39,366 bases of DNA, taken from an uncultured Pantoea sp. (lineage in GTDB: Bacteria; Pseudomonadota; Gammaproteobacteria; Enterobacterales; Enterobacteriaceae). The DNA is taken from assembly GCA_913775175.1 (NCBI GenBank), contig CAJYKU010000022.1:1-39366 (forward strand), read 5' to 3'. The position numbers were made by a program, and so were the translations under genes. Positions 1 to 8,835 of the stretch are shown piece by piece; position 1 is the first letter of the stretch; every line of letters begins with the position of its first letter. The notes beneath the pieces are model-generated. The model was given only the letters and a program-made list of their open reading frames with translations, made no database searches and was not told the DNA's origin.

Positions 1-14
1 CACCTCTTGTGACA

Positions 15-989
15 CTACCTGCGCGGATAGAGCTCTTTGCGCGCATAGGGCTCGATATCATCAGCCTTACGCGTTTTCAGCAGCTTAAGGATCCAGGTGT
101 ATTGTTCCGGATGAGGACGGACAAATATCTCGACCTCTTCATTCATACGGCGCGCCAGCGTTATGTCGTCCGCATCAACCAGATCGTCCATTGGCGGACG
201 AACATAGATTTCCAGCTGATGTGTTTTGCTGTTGTACACCGGAAACAACGGTACTACCCGTGCCCGGCATACTTTCATCAGCCGTCCAACTGCAGGCAGC
301 GTCGCTTTGTAGGTCGCAAAGAAATCGACAAATTCACTATGCTCAGCGCCATGATCCTGATCCGGCAAATAGTAGCCATAGTAGCCCTGACGCACTGACG
401 CGATAAACGGCTTGATACCATCATTGCGGGCATGCATACGGCCACCAAAACGGCGGCGAACTCTGTTCCAGAGATAGTCCAGTAGCGGATCGCTCTGGTT
501 GTGAAACATAGCTGCCATCATCTGCCCTTCAGACGCCAGCAGCATTGCAGGAATATCGACTCCCCAGCCATGCGGCACCAGAAAAATGACATTTTCACCC
601 TTTTCCTGCAGTGTGGTAATGATATCGCGGCCGTGCCACACTACCCGTTGCCGCACGCGCTGTGGATCGCGTATCCCGAGCTCAACCATCATAGCCATCG
701 CCTGCGGAGCGGTTGCAAACATGCGGTCAGCAATCTCTTCACGCTGCGCCTCACTCAACTCTGGCAGGCAATAGTAGAGATTGATCAGCGCACGACGTCG
801 GGCACTTTTTGCCAGCCGGCCGGCAAATCGGCCTAAGCCACCCAGTACAGGATCGCGCAGACGCGGCGGTAGCATCGCCATGCCTGCCAGTGCCCCTACC
901 GCCAGCCAGCTTCCCCAATATTTAGGTTTCAAAAAGGAACGTTGAAAAACGGGAATAAATTCACTGTTATTTTTTTTTCGGGTTTCCAT
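15..989 (-). CDS. lpxM: Lipid A biosynthesis myristoyltransferase LpxM (MsbB)
   Basis: Late acyltransferase of lipid A synthesis. In the known family it adds the last secondary acyl chain to Kdo2-lipid A at the inner face of the cytoplasmic membrane. The 324-residue product has the usual family length. It has a hydrophobic N-terminal segment (about residues 25-42) and the acyltransferase HX4D motif in VPHGWGVD. The start is ATG at 989, with GAGG seven bases upstream. The gene is complete: its TAG stop lies 14 bases inside the window. It runs in the same direction as mepM, separated from it by a strong hairpin terminator, so it probably has its own promoter in the short gap. Identification rests on recognisable end-to-end similarity to E. 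coli MsbB/LpxM. Confidence 0.95.
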   Translation of the reverse strand: METRKKNNSEFIPVFQRSFLKPKYWGSWLAVGALAGMAMLPPRLRDPVLGGLGRFAGRLAKSARRRALINLYYCLPELSEAQREEIADRMFATAPQAMAMMVELGIRDPQRVRQRVVWHGRDIITTLQEKGENVIFLVPHGWGVDIPAMLLASEGQMMAAMFHNQSDPLLDYLWNRVRRRFGGRMHARNDGIKPFIASVRQGYYGYYLPDQDHGAEHSEFVDFFATYKATLPAVGRLMKVCRARVVPLFPVYNSKTHQLEIYVRPPMDDLVDADDITLARRMNEEVEIFVRPHPEQYTWILKLLKTRKADDIEPYARKELYPRR

Positions 990-1062
990 GCACTCGCCTC
1001 TGAAAATGACGGCTCAATAATAGTGACGGCAGTTATTTTTGCAATCTTCGCGCGTCAGAAGA

Positions 1063-1094
1063 GAAAAAACCGACGAATTAATCGTCGGTTTTTC
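1063..1094 (-). terminator. Rho-independent terminator after mepM
   Basis: Stem CCGACGA/TCGTCGG (1070-1076 and 1082-1088) with a five-base loop, flanked by an A run on one side and a T run on the other. Read leftwards it gives a stem followed by a T-rich tract 25-50 bases after the mepM stop, so it should end the znuA-mepM transcript before lpxM. The A/T flanks could also make it work in the other direction, but no rightward gene ends here. Confidence 0.85.
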
Positions 1095-1112
1095 TCTAAA
1101 ATCGCCTGAGTA

Positions 1113-2438
1113 TCAAAGCGTCAGCTGCGGCAGCCAGGATTTAACCTGTGCCAGGTAGGTGCTGCGATCTTTACCCGTCAGCCCTTCCATGCGCGGCAGC
1201 TTCGCCGTTAGCGGATTAACCGCCTGATTATTGATCCAGACTTCGTAATGCAAATGAGGACCCGTAGAGCGCCCGGTATTACCTGAAAGTGCAATGCGGT
1301 CGCCGCGTTTAACTTTTTGTCCCGGCTTCACCAGCGCTTTGCTGAGATGCATATAGCGGGTCATATACTGGCGACCGTGACGAATTGCCACATAGTTACC
1401 CGCTGCTCCGCCATTTTTCGCAATCACAACTTCACCATCACCCACCGCCAGTACGGGTGTACCCACCGGCAACGCAAAATCAACGCCCCGATGTGGTGAG
1501 ATACGTCCGGTTACCGGATTAAGACGACGTGGATTAAAGTTAGAGGAGACACGATACTGTTTTACCGTCGGAAAACGCATAAAGCCGCGTGCCAGTCCCG
1601 ATCCGCTGCGATCGTAGAATTTGCCATCTTCGGCACGGAACGCGTAGTAATCTTTGCCACCGGTACGCAGTCTGACACCCAGCAGCTGGCTCTGAGCACT
1701 GCGGTTATCCAGCATCTCGCGCGACATTAATACGCTGAACTGATCGCCAGCACGCAGCTTACGGAAATCCATCTGCCACTGCAGCGCTTTAATCACGCTG
1801 CCGATCTCAGCGCTGCTCAGGCCGGCACGCTGGGCGCTGGCAGCGAAACTGCCCTGAACCTCTCCTTTAAGCACGCTGTTTTGCCACTCTCCCTTCTGCA
1901 TCTCCTGCTTCATGCTGAAGCTGCCATCAGGCTGACGTGTGTAAATACGGGTTTCGCGACGATCAATTTCCCAGTTAAATGTCTGCAACTGCCCTTCTGC
2001 ATCCAGCGTCCAGCTCAGTTGTTCTCCGACACGCATATTACGCAGCGCTTTATCACTGGCAACCAGTGCATTGATATCGCTGAGATCAATGCCATACTGA
2101 TTAAGGGCACTGCTTAATGTATCGCCTGATGAAATAGTGTATTCGTGCTGATCGGGCGCGGCAGGCAGTGTTTTATCGATATCATCCTCAGGAAGATCTT
2201 CTTCAGGTTCAGCCGTGGTCTGATCGATAGGCTCACTCGCTTCCGGCAGCAGGGTACGCAGCTCGTTTTTGTCCAGCGTAACCTCTTTTACGATGGGGTC
2301 GACATCATGGGGATGATAGATATAGGGCCGCCAGACAGCGACGGCCAGAGTAACTACAGTCAGCGATCCCAGCATAACGCGGTGGGGACGCGGCAAATTA
2401 TTAAATGCGAGGGCGACAGAGCGGGCTATCTGCTGCAC
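1113..2438 (-). CDS. mepM: Murein DD-endopeptidase MepM (YebA)
   Basis: Envelope peptidase that cuts D-Ala-mDAP crosslinks so that new murein can be inserted. The 441 residues match E. coli MepM in length and layout: an N-terminal membrane anchor (about 20-40), an OapA-like stretch, a LysM domain (about 98-145) and a C-terminal M23/LytM domain. Zinc ligands are visible as H316 and D320 (HRGVD) and H397 (HLHYEV). The start is GTG at 2438, with AGGAA about ten bases upstream. It begins only 14 bases after the znuA stop on the same strand, so co-transcription with znuA is likely and may place it partly under zinc control. Co-transcription is an inference from spacing. Confidence 0.95.
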   Translation of the reverse strand: MQQIARSVALAFNNLPRPHRVMLGSLTVVTLAVAVWRPYIYHPHDVDPIVKEVTLDKNELRTLLPEASEPIDQTTAEPEEDLPEDDIDKTLPAAPDQHEYTISSGDTLSSALNQYGIDLSDINALVASDKALRNMRVGEQLSWTLDAEGQLQTFNWEIDRRETRIYTRQPDGSFSMKQEMQKGEWQNSVLKGEVQGSFAASAQRAGLSSAEIGSVIKALQWQMDFRKLRAGDQFSVLMSREMLDNRSAQSQLLGVRLRTGGKDYYAFRAEDGKFYDRSGSGLARGFMRFPTVKQYRVSSNFNPRRLNPVTGRISPHRGVDFALPVGTPVLAVGDGEVVIAKNGGAAGNYVAIRHGRQYMTRYMHLSKALVKPGQKVKRGDRIALSGNTGRSTGPHLHYEVWINNQAVNPLTAKLPRMEGLTGKDRSTYLAQVKSWLPQLTL

Positions 2439-2452
2439 GTTTACTTATTCCT

Positions 2453-3412
2453 CTATGCTCCATTCAGGCAGCTCGCATACTGGCTTGACAACTGTGAGAG
2501 GAATTTCACATAGCTGTCTTTGGTTAAGCTGATCCCTGTGCCCAGTGGATCCAGCGTGCCTTTGCGTACGCTGGTACCTCGCGACACGGCATCGATGACC
2601 GCCGGCCTGAATTGTGGCTCAGCAAAAACGCATACCGCTTTTTGCTCAACCAGCTGTGTTCGTATTTGATGTAGACGCTGCGCGCCAGGCTGAATTTCAG
2701 GGTTGACGGTAAAATGTCCGGCTGGAGACAAACCATACTGTTTTTCAAAGTAGCTATATGCATCGTGAAAAACGAAATAACCCCGATTTCGTACCGGCGC
2801 CAGTTGAGCGCTAATCTGCTTGTCAGTCTCAGCCAGTTTGGCTTCAAACTGTTGCAGGTTAGCGTCAAGTTTGGCTTTGCGCTGAGGCATAAGTTCCAAT
2901 AATTTTCCATGGATTGCAACCGCAGATTGCCGTGCAATTGACGGGGACATCCATAGATGCATGTTATATTCGCCATGATGGTGATGGCTATGAGACGACT
3001 CTGGATCATCGGACTTTTCTGAGGAATGCTGATGTTCATCTTCCTCCTCTTCTTCACTACCGCGAATCAGCTGCGACTTAACCGCTGGCAATGCTGCAAT
3101 TTCCAGATTTTTACTGGCTGGCAAGGTGGCTGCAGATTTTGTCAGAAAGGCTTCCATCTCAGGGCCAACCCATACAACTAAGTCTGCGTTTTTAATACGT
3201 TTTACATCAGAGGGGCGCAGTGCATAGTCATGTTCTGAAGCACCATCCGGCAGCAATACTTCAACCGGGGTAATACCTTCAGCGATCGCTGCTGCGATAA
3301 ATCCTAGAGGCTTGATCGATGCCACTACCGCTGAGTGTGCCGGAAGCGCCAGTGTGGAGAAAATTGTTGCCGCAGAAAGGGTGAAAATCAGGCGCGGTTT
3401 ATTGTGTAACAT
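2453..3412 (-). CDS. znuA: Zinc ABC transporter periplasmic binding protein ZnuA
   Basis: Captures zinc in the periplasm and delivers it to the ZnuBC membrane transporter. It has a signal peptide ending near residue 27 (LPAHSA). The expected metal ligands are present: H61 (SEHDY), H152 (NMHLW), H216 (FHDAY) and an acidic D288 (TLDPLG). Between the first two lies the flexible loop typical of ZnuA, rich in acidic residues and histidine (about 110-147), ending in a run HSHHHH. At 319 residues it is slightly longer than the E. coli protein because of this loop. It diverges from znuC across a Zur-type operator at 3442-3464. Confidence 0.95.
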   Translation of the reverse strand: MLHNKPRLIFTLSAATIFSTLALPAHSAVVASIKPLGFIAAAIAEGITPVEVLLPDGASEHDYALRPSDVKRIKNADLVVWVGPEMEAFLTKSAATLPASKNLEIAALPAVKSQLIRGSEEEEEDEHQHSSEKSDDPESSHSHHHHGEYNMHLWMSPSIARQSAVAIHGKLLELMPQRKAKLDANLQQFEAKLAETDKQISAQLAPVRNRGYFVFHDAYSYFEKQYGLSPAGHFTVNPEIQPGAQRLHQIRTQLVEQKAVCVFAEPQFRPAVIDAVSRGTSVRKGTLDPLGTGISLTKDSYVKFLSQLSSQYASCLNGA

Positions 3413-3441
3413 AATGCGTCATTCCATCGTGACCAGGGGAT

Positions 3442-3464
3442 GAAATGTGATATTATAACATTCT
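3442..3464. promoter_or_regulatory. Zur-type operator between znuA and znuC
   Basis: AT-rich imperfect palindrome starting GAAATGTGATA (3442-3452) and continuing TTATAACATTC (3453-3463). It closely matches the Zur site known in the znuA-znuCB intergenic region of E. coli. The gap between the divergent start codons is only 76 bases, so one bound Zur dimer could repress both znuA and znuCB when zinc is plentiful. The match is visible in the sequence; the regulation is inferred from the family. Confidence 0.85.
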
Positions 3465-3488
3465 AATTTCAATGCAACCGTAAATCTC

Positions 3489-4244
3489 ATGTCTTCTCTT
3501 GTTACACTGGATAAAATCTCGGTGACTTTTGCACAACGCACCGTGCTGGCAGGTATTTCGCTTTCGCTTGAGCCCGGCAAAATTCTGACGCTGCTTGGGC
3601 CCAACGGCGCAGGCAAATCTACACTGGTGCGTGCAGTACTGGGGCTGCTTACACCCGACAGGGGCAGCATTACGCGGGCGCCTGGATTACGCATTGGCTA
3701 TGTGCCACAGAAACTGCATATCGATCCCACGCTGCCCATCACCACAGAGCATTTTATGCGGCTGACGCGTGGCAGTAAGCGCGCCGATATTCTGCCCGCC
3801 CTGAAGCGGGTGCAGGCAGGGCATCTGCTGCAGTCACCACTGCAAAAACTCTCAGGGGGCGAAACACAGCGCGTCCTGCTGGCACGTGCACTGCTGAATC
3901 AGCCTCAGCTACTGGTACTGGATGAACCTACCCAGGGCGTGGATGTAAATGGTCAGGTCGCGCTCTACGATATGATTGACCAGCTGCGGCACGAACTCAA
4001 CTGTGGCGTACTGATGGTCTCGCACGACCTGCATCTGGTAATGGCGAAAACCGATGAGGTTTTGTGCCTTAATCACCATATCTGTTGCTCTGGTACGCCG
4101 GAAGCGGTTTCACAGCATCCTGAATTTATCGCTATGTTTGGCCCGAGCGGTGCCCGGCAACTGGCAATCTATCGTCATCAGCACAATCATCGTCACGATC
4201 TCCAGGGCCGGATTGTACTGCGTAAAGGAAATCACTCCCAATGA
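3489..4244 (+). CDS. znuC: Zinc ABC transporter ATP-binding protein ZnuC
   Basis: Cytoplasmic ATPase that powers ZnuAB zinc uptake. All ABC motifs are intact: Walker [10 protein letters not shown] (37-45), signature LSGGETQR (from 120), Walker B LVLDEP (141-146) and the switch histidine in MVSHD. The length of 251 residues equals the E. coli protein. The C-terminal tail is rich in histidine (HQHNHRHD), as is usual in ZnuC and possibly zinc-sensing. Its stop overlaps the znuB start in an ATGA junction, showing translational coupling. It diverges from znuA across the Zur site. Confidence 0.95.
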   Translation: MSSLVTLDKISVTFAQRTVLAGISLSLEPGKILTLLGPNGAGKSTLVRAVLGLLTPDRGSITRAPGLRIGYVPQKLHIDPTLPITTEHFMRLTRGSKRADILPALKRVQAGHLLQSPLQKLSGGETQRVLLARALLNQPQLLVLDEPTQGVDVNGQVALYDMIDQLRHELNCGVLMVSHDLHLVMAKTDEVLCLNHHICCSGTPEAVSQHPEFIAMFGPSGARQLAIYRHQHNHRHDLQGRIVLRKGNHSQ

Positions 4245-5026
4245 TTGAACTGTTACTTCCCGGCTGGCTGGGTGGCGCGCTGCTGGCGCTGGCGGCAGGC
4301 CCGCTGGGTTCGTTTGTCGTCTGGCGTCGCATGTCTTATTTTGGTGATACGCTGGCACACGCTTCTCTGCTGGGTGTCGCCTTTGGCCTGCTGCTGAATG
4401 TCAATCCCTGGTACGCGGTTATTCTGGTTACGGTCTGTCTGGCACTGGGTCTGGTGTGGCTGGAGCGTCGTCCACATCTGGCTATTGATACGCTACTGGG
4501 GATTATGGCGCATAGTGCGCTTTCGCTGGGTCTGGTAGTGGTGAGCCTGATGCAGGGTGTGCGTGTTGACCTGATGGCCTATCTGTTTGGCGATCTGCTG
4601 GCCATTACACCCGACGATCTCTGGCTCATGGCCGGGGGCGTGATTATTGTGCTGGCGGTAATGGCGTGGCAGTGGCGCGCACTGCTCTCAATGACTATCA
4701 GTCCTGAGCTGGCACAGGTTGATGGTGTGAATATTCAGCGCACCCGGCTGATGCTGATGCTGGTCACTGCGCTGACCATTGGTGTGGCGATGAAATTTGT
4801 TGGTGCGCTGATAATCACCTCACTGCTGATTATCCCTGCGGCGACAGCCCGCCGCTTCTCACGTTCGCCTGAACAGATGGCTGGCTTTGCGGTAATTGCC
4901 GGACTGATTGCCGTAACGGGCGGCCTGGGTTTTTCAGCAACCTACGATACACCCGCCGGCCCTTCAGTGGTGCTCTGCGCCGCGGTGCTGTTTATGCTGA
5001 GCATGGCAAAAAAGCCAGCGGCATAA
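4241..5026 (+). CDS. znuB: Zinc ABC transporter permease ZnuB
   Basis: Inner-membrane permease of the high-affinity zinc uptake system. The 261-residue product is almost wholly hydrophobic, with about seven to eight predicted membrane segments, and belongs to the ABC-3 permease family. The segment [10 protein letters not shown] and the later stretch around [19 protein letters not shown] are family hallmarks. It starts inside the end of znuC (ATGA overlap) and is the last gene of its operon. It ends about 20 bases before a hairpin that separates it from the oncoming ruvB. Confidence 0.95.
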   Translation: MIELLLPGWLGGALLALAAGPLGSFVVWRRMSYFGDTLAHASLLGVAFGLLLNVNPWYAVILVTVCLALGLVWLERRPHLAIDTLLGIMAHSALSLGLVVVSLMQGVRVDLMAYLFGDLLAITPDDLWLMAGGVIIVLAVMAWQWRALLSMTISPELAQVDGVNIQRTRLMLMLVTALTIGVAMKFVGALIITSLLIIPAATARRFSRSPEQMAGFAVIAGLIAVTGGLGFSATYDTPAGPSVVLCAAVLFMLSMAKKPAA

Positions 5027-5045
5027 TTCTGCGGTTCTTACTCAG

Positions 5046-5073
5046 CAGAGGGGCACGTGTCGGTGCCCTTCTG
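5046..5073. terminator. Probable bidirectional terminator between znuB and ruvB
   Basis: An eleven-pair hairpin: CAGAGGGGCAC (5046-5056), six-base loop, GTGCCCTTCTG (5063-5073), with one G-T pair. It sits between the convergent 3' ends of znuB and ruvB. There is no long T run on either side, so intrinsic termination may be only partly efficient. Confidence 0.6.
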
Positions 5074-5090
5074 TTCTCTCAGGTGCGCCG

Positions 5091-6095
5091 CTACTCTTCA
5101 CGTACGATATCAAAGTGGCGGTATGCGTGTTGCGTTGCCAGGCGACCGCGCGGAGTACGCTGAATAAAGCCCTGCTGAATCAGGAAAGGCTCTATCACAT
5201 CCTCGATGGTTTCCCGCTCTTCGCCAATCGCTGCCGCCAGATTATCCAGCCCTACCGGCCCGCCCATAAATTTATCGATAATCGCCAGCAGCAGTTTGCG
5301 ATCCATATAATCAAAGCCCTGGGTATCGACATTAAGCATATCCAGAGCACTGGCCGCCACATCGCCACTCATATTGCCTGCTGCCCGCACATCCGCAAAA
5401 TCGCGTACACGACGCAGCAGACGGTTAGCAATACGTGGGGTACCGCGTGCCCGCCGGGCAACTTCCAGCGCCCCCTCTTCGCTCAGCGTCAGGCCAAGAC
5501 AGGCTGCACTGCGGCTGACAATATGCTGCAGATCCGGCACATTGTAAAATTCAAGCCGCTGTACAATGCCAAAGCGGTCACGTAGCGGTGAAGTAAGTGA
5601 ACCCGCTCGGGTGGTCGCACCAATCAGCGTAAAAGGTGGCAGATCGAGCTTGATTGAGCGCGCCGCAGGCCCCTCACCAATCATGATATCCAGCTGATAA
5701 TCTTCCATTGCCGGATAGAGCACCTCTTCCACTACGGGTGAAAGACGATGGATCTCATCGATAAACAGGACATCATGCGGCTCAAGATTAGTCAGCATGG
5801 CTGCCAGATCGCCCGCTTTCTCCAGTACCGGCCCCGACGTGGTGCGCAGATTTACGCCCATTTCGTTCGCGACGATATTTGCCAGCGTGGTTTTACCCAG
5901 TCCCGGCGGACCAAAAATCAGTAAGTGATCCAGCGCATCGCCGCGCAGTTTAGCCGCCTGAATAAAAATCTCCATCTGCTCACGCACCTGCGGCTGCCCG
6001 ACATATTCAGCCAGCAGTTTGGGGCGAATAGCGCGATCCAGGCTCTCTTCTTCGCTGTATGAGCCGCCTGAAACCAGACGATCGGCTTCAATCAT
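5091..6095 (-). CDS. ruvB: Holliday junction branch migration ATPase RuvB
   Basis: Hexameric AAA+ motor that, with RuvA, drives branch migration of Holliday junctions in recombinational repair. The 334 residues include Walker [10 protein letters not shown] (62-70), Walker B with the DEIHRL motif, the sensor stretch GATTRAGSL and the C-terminal winged-helix region. The start ATG at 6095 follows GAGG by six bases. Only eight bases separate it from the ruvA stop, so ruvA and ruvB form one operon. Confidence 0.97.
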   Translation of the reverse strand: MIEADRLVSGGSYSEEESLDRAIRPKLLAEYVGQPQVREQMEIFIQAAKLRGDALDHLLIFGPPGLGKTTLANIVANEMGVNLRTTSGPVLEKAGDLAAMLTNLEPHDVLFIDEIHRLSPVVEEVLYPAMEDYQLDIMIGEGPAARSIKLDLPPFTLIGATTRAGSLTSPLRDRFGIVQRLEFYNVPDLQHIVSRSAACLGLTLSEEGALEVARRARGTPRIANRLLRRVRDFADVRAAGNMSGDVAASALDMLNVDTQGFDYMDRKLLLAIIDKFMGGPVGLDNLAAAIGEERETIEDVIEPFLIQQGFIQRTPRGRLATQHAYRHFDIVREE

Positions 6096-6103
6096 TTATT
6101 ACC

Positions 6104-6718
6104 TCAAATAGCTGCACGCAGCGCTTCGCGGATCAGGGTTTCACAATCCGCGTCAGGTTTACCCACTTTGCTGACCATGCGGCTGGCTTCCTGCGGCTTA
6201 TACCCCAGCGCCACCAGGGCTGCCACAGCTTCCGCCTCTGCATCGTTGTTATCCGGTGCTGCTGCAGGTGTGGTAAGCGTAAAGGCGGAGTCGCCGCCAA
6301 ACAGATCGCCATGCATACCTTTAAAGCGGTCTTTCATCTCCACCACCAGACGCTCAGCGGTTTTTTTACCCACGCCAGGCAGCTTAACCAGGGAAGCGAC
6401 CTCTTCGCGCTCTACAGCATTAACAAACTGCTGAGCAGACATCCCGGAAAGGATTGCCAGTGCCAGCTTTGGCCCGACACCATTTACTTTGATTAGCTCG
6501 CGAAACAGTGCCCGCTCCTGTTTACTGTTAAAGCCAAACAGCAGCTGCGCATCCTCACGCACTACAAAATGGGTAAAGATCACCGCTTCCCGGGCGACCT
6601 CCGGCAGCTCATAGAAACAGGTCATTGGCATATGCACTTCATAACCGACGCCGTGTGCCTCAAGCAGCACCAGCGGCGGCTGTTTTTCCAGAATGTTGCC
6701 TCGTAAACGTCCAATCAC
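6104..6718 (-). CDS. ruvA: Holliday junction DNA-binding protein RuvA
   Basis: Tetrameric protein that binds the four-way junction and loads RuvB. The 204 residues show the N-terminal OB-like domain, the helix-hairpin-helix region ([14 protein letters not shown] and [12 protein letters not shown]) and the C-terminal RuvB-binding domain ([14 protein letters not shown]). The start is GTG at 6718, as in E. coli, with AAGGAA eight bases upstream. The LexA-type box at 6823-6838 lies about 105 bases before the start and should place ruvAB under SOS control. Confidence 0.97.
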   Translation of the reverse strand: MIGRLRGNILEKQPPLVLLEAHGVGYEVHMPMTCFYELPEVAREAVIFTHFVVREDAQLLFGFNSKQERALFRELIKVNGVGPKLALAILSGMSAQQFVNAVEREEVASLVKLPGVGKKTAERLVVEMKDRFKGMHGDLFGGDSAFTLTTPAAAPDNNDAEAEAVAALVALGYKPQEASRMVSKVGKPDADCETLIREALRAAI

Positions 6719-6803
6719 CTGAGCAGTTCCTTAATCTGTGAATCGGCGGTTCAGGGATCGCTCCCTGCGGCCAGCTAAGCGGCTGACGGTAAGATAGCGG
6801 CTA

Positions 6804-6809
6804 TGTATA
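6804..6809 (-). promoter_or_regulatory. Candidate -10 element of the ruvAB promoter
   Basis: Reads TATACA on the minus strand. With a 17-base spacer the -35 region would fall at 6827-6832, inside the LexA-type palindrome. The -35 match is poor. The geometry fits a promoter that LexA would occlude. The assignment is by consensus only. Confidence 0.45.
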
Positions 6810-6813
6810 CCAT

Positions 6814-6840
6814 AAAAAAAGGCTGGATGCATATCCAGCC
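6814..6840 (-). terminator. Terminator after ruvC, sharing a palindrome with the LexA box
   Basis: Read leftwards from ruvC, the sequence gives an eight-pair stem (GGCTGGAT/ATCCAGCC, four-base loop) followed directly by seven T. This is a textbook intrinsic terminator 22 bases after the ruvC stop. The same bases contain the LexA-type operator. Confidence 0.75.
6823..6838 (-). promoter_or_regulatory. LexA (SOS) operator upstream of ruvAB
   Basis: Minus-strand CTGGATATGCATCCAG is a perfect palindrome apart from its central four bases. It differs from the known E. coli ruvAB SOS box (CTGGATATCTATCCAG) at two central positions. It is placed as expected upstream of ruvA. LexA control is inferred from this match. 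Confidence 0.85.
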
Positions 6841-6861
6841 TGTTAATGTGCAGTTTCAGTG

Positions 6862-7389
6862 TTAGCCAGAGCGCAGCCGGCCACGGCTCAGCACCAGTTT
6901 GCTGTCGCTCATGCGCGCTGCATTTTGACTGACATGGCAGTGCGTAATCGCAATCGCAAGCGCATCGGCGGCATCAGCCTGCGGATTCGCCGGCAATTTA
7001 AGCAGGCTACGCACCATATGCTGTACCTGGCTCTTATCAGCCCCGCCAGTGCCGGTCACTGTCTGTTTTACCTGACGTGCCGCATACTCAAATACCGGCA
7101 GCTCCGCATTAACCGCGGCGACAATCGCTGCCCCGCGCGCCTGACCCAGCTTCAGCGCTGAATCAGCGTTTTTTGCCATAAACACCTGCTCAATGGCAAA
7201 GTAGTCGGGCGAAAACTGCGTGATGATCTCACACACGCCCGCATAAATCAGTTTTAACCGGCCCGGCAGGTCTGCCACATTGGTACGGATACATCCGCTG
7301 CCAAGATAGCTGAGCTGTCGCCCGGTCTGACGAATCACGCCATAGCCAGTGACGCGCGAACCGGGATCAATCCCGAGAATAATTGCCAT
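6862..7389 (-). CDS. ruvC: Holliday junction resolvase RuvC
   Basis: Endonuclease that cuts Holliday junctions symmetrically, completing the work of RuvAB. The 175 residues contain the four acidic catalytic residues of the family, D8, E67, D139 and D142, in [15 protein letters not shown] and ADAADALA. It follows yebC on the same strand after 36 bases, so it is probably part of the aspS-nudB-yebC-ruvC series. A terminator that doubles as the SOS box separates it from ruvAB. Confidence 0.97.
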   Translation of the reverse strand: MAIILGIDPGSRVTGYGVIRQTGRQLSYLGSGCIRTNVADLPGRLKLIYAGVCEIITQFSPDYFAIEQVFMAKNADSALKLGQARGAAIVAAVNAELPVFEYAARQVKQTVTGTGGADKSQVQHMVRSLLKLPANPQADAADALAIAITHCHVSQNAARMSDSKLVLSRGRLRSG

Positions 7390-7425
7390 CGCACGCCTCC
7401 GGTTGCCGGATATGCAAAGACGCCA

Positions 7426-8169
7426 TTACAGCGTTTCCGCCACCTCATCGGAAATTTCACCGTTGTGGTAAACTTCCTGAACATCATCGCAATCTTCCAG
7501 CATATCGATCAGACGCAGCAGTTTAGGTGCTGTTTCTGCATCGAGTTCCGCTTTGGTTGACGGGATCATGGAAACCTCGGCGCTGTCGGCTGTCAGGCCA
7601 CCCGCTTCCAGCGCATCGCGTACGCTGCCCAGATCTTCCCATGCGGTAAAGACGTCAATCGCACCATCGTCATAGCTGACGACATCTTCTGCACCCGCTT
7701 CCAGCGCCGCTTCCATCACAGCATCTTCATCCTGGCCCGGTGCAAAAGAGATTACCCCTTTTTTGCTGAACAGATAGGCAACTGAACCATCTGTGCCAAG
7801 ATTGCCACCCGTTTTGGTAAAGGCATGACGCACTTCGCCTACGGTACGATTTCGGTTGTCACTCAGGCACTCAATCATTACCGCAGAGCCGCCCGGACCA
7901 TAGCCTTCATAGATGATGGTTTCCATGTTGGAATCATCTTCGCCACCCACACCGCGCGCAATGGCACGGTTCATGGTGTCACGGGTCATATTGTTGGAGA
8001 GCGCTTTATCCATCGCCGCACGCAGACGCGGGTTAGAACCCGGATCGCCACCACCCAGTTTGGCCGCTGTTACCAGCTCACGAATAATTTTGGTGAAGAT
8101 TTTACCGCGTTTAGCATCCTGCGCCGCTTTGCGGTGCTTGGTATTTGCCCATTTACTATGTCCTGCCAT
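7426..8169 (-). CDS. yebC: YebC/PmpR family protein
   Basis: Member of the YebC/TACO1 family, known as a DNA-binding regulator in some bacteria and more recently linked to translation of difficult sequences. The 247 residues begin with the invariant [25 protein letters not shown] and carry the family motifs GGxGEDDSNM-like and IYEGYGPGG. Length equals that of the E. coli protein. It lies between nudB and ruvC on the same strand. The gap to nudB (234 bases) is much longer than in E. coli and holds no gene I can recognise. Confidence 0.95.
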   Translation of the reverse strand: MAGHSKWANTKHRKAAQDAKRGKIFTKIIRELVTAAKLGGGDPGSNPRLRAAMDKALSNNMTRDTMNRAIARGVGGEDDSNMETIIYEGYGPGGSAVMIECLSDNRNRTVGEVRHAFTKTGGNLGTDGSVAYLFSKKGVISFAPGQDEDAVMEAALEAGAEDVVSYDDGAIDVFTAWEDLGSVRDALEAGGLTADSAEVSMIPSTKAELDAETAPKLLRLIDMLEDCDDVQEVYHNGEISDEVAETL

Positions 8170-8403
8170 TTCTCATCTCTCTTCTCTATTGCTCAGGCTA
8201 TCTTGCCATGTAGGCTGATGACCCACAGTGCGCGCACGATTTACGTCTGGATACGCAACGACTATTGCAGCACACCGCGGCAGTCAGTTTCATGGTATCG
8301 ACTACGCCCGGCTGTTCAGCTATGCAGCGCATGGTCTGGCAACAGCGCTGAGTATACAGTTTTCTGTTATCTCGCTGGCTACCGCCAATGGGCGGCGGCC
8401 AGG

Positions 8404-8835
8404 TCAGATATATTCTTCAATTGCCTGACGGTTACTCCAGGAACGGGTCAGCGCGGCAGCAGCGGCGGGGGCCAGCCAGCACGCCGCCAGATGCTCACTT
8501 AATACAGGCATCCGTTCGGCGGGTAGCCCGAGCCGGAACCAGTGTTCACGGTTGTGGGTGATCTCTGGCGCATAGCGGTGACGAAAATGCGGAAAGATCT
8601 CAAACTCAATCTCCCGCTGGCAATCATCAAGCTGGAGCCGCTCACCAGTAATATCGATCGCCAGCTCCTCCGCCACTTCGCGCACTGCGGCCTGAGCAGG
8701 CGTTTCACCCGGCTCCAGGCTGCCGGTCACGGATTGCCAGAAGCTGGGATCATCCCGCCGCTGTAGCATCAACACCCGGCCGGTATCCTGCGCAAAAATC
8801 ACCACCAGCACCGATACCGGATGTTTAAAGCCCAT
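8404..8835 (-). CDS. nudB: Dihydroneopterin triphosphate diphosphatase NudB
   Basis: Nudix hydrolase that removes pyrophosphate from dihydroneopterin triphosphate, the committed early step of folate synthesis. The Nudix box GX5EX7REUXEE is intact (GSLEPGETPAQAAVREVAEE, starting near residue 38). At 143 residues it is a little shorter than the E. coli enzyme at the C terminus, ending after the conserved SWSNRQAIEEYI. Its ATG overlaps the aspS stop by one base (TAATG), so it is translationally coupled to aspS. Confidence 0.93.
   Translation of the reverse strand: MGFKHPVSVLVVIFAQDTGRVLMLQRRDDPSFWQSVTGSLEPGETPAQAAVREVAEELAIDITGERLQLDDCQREIEFEIFPHFRHRYAPEITHNREHWFRLGLPAERMPVLSEHLAACWLAPAAAAALTRSWSNRQAIEEYI

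Noticed and set aside
7825-8502. 225-codon plus-strand frame across yebC and nudB
   Set aside because: No ribosome site, and most of it lies opposite two conserved genes; its composition is that of a shadow frame.
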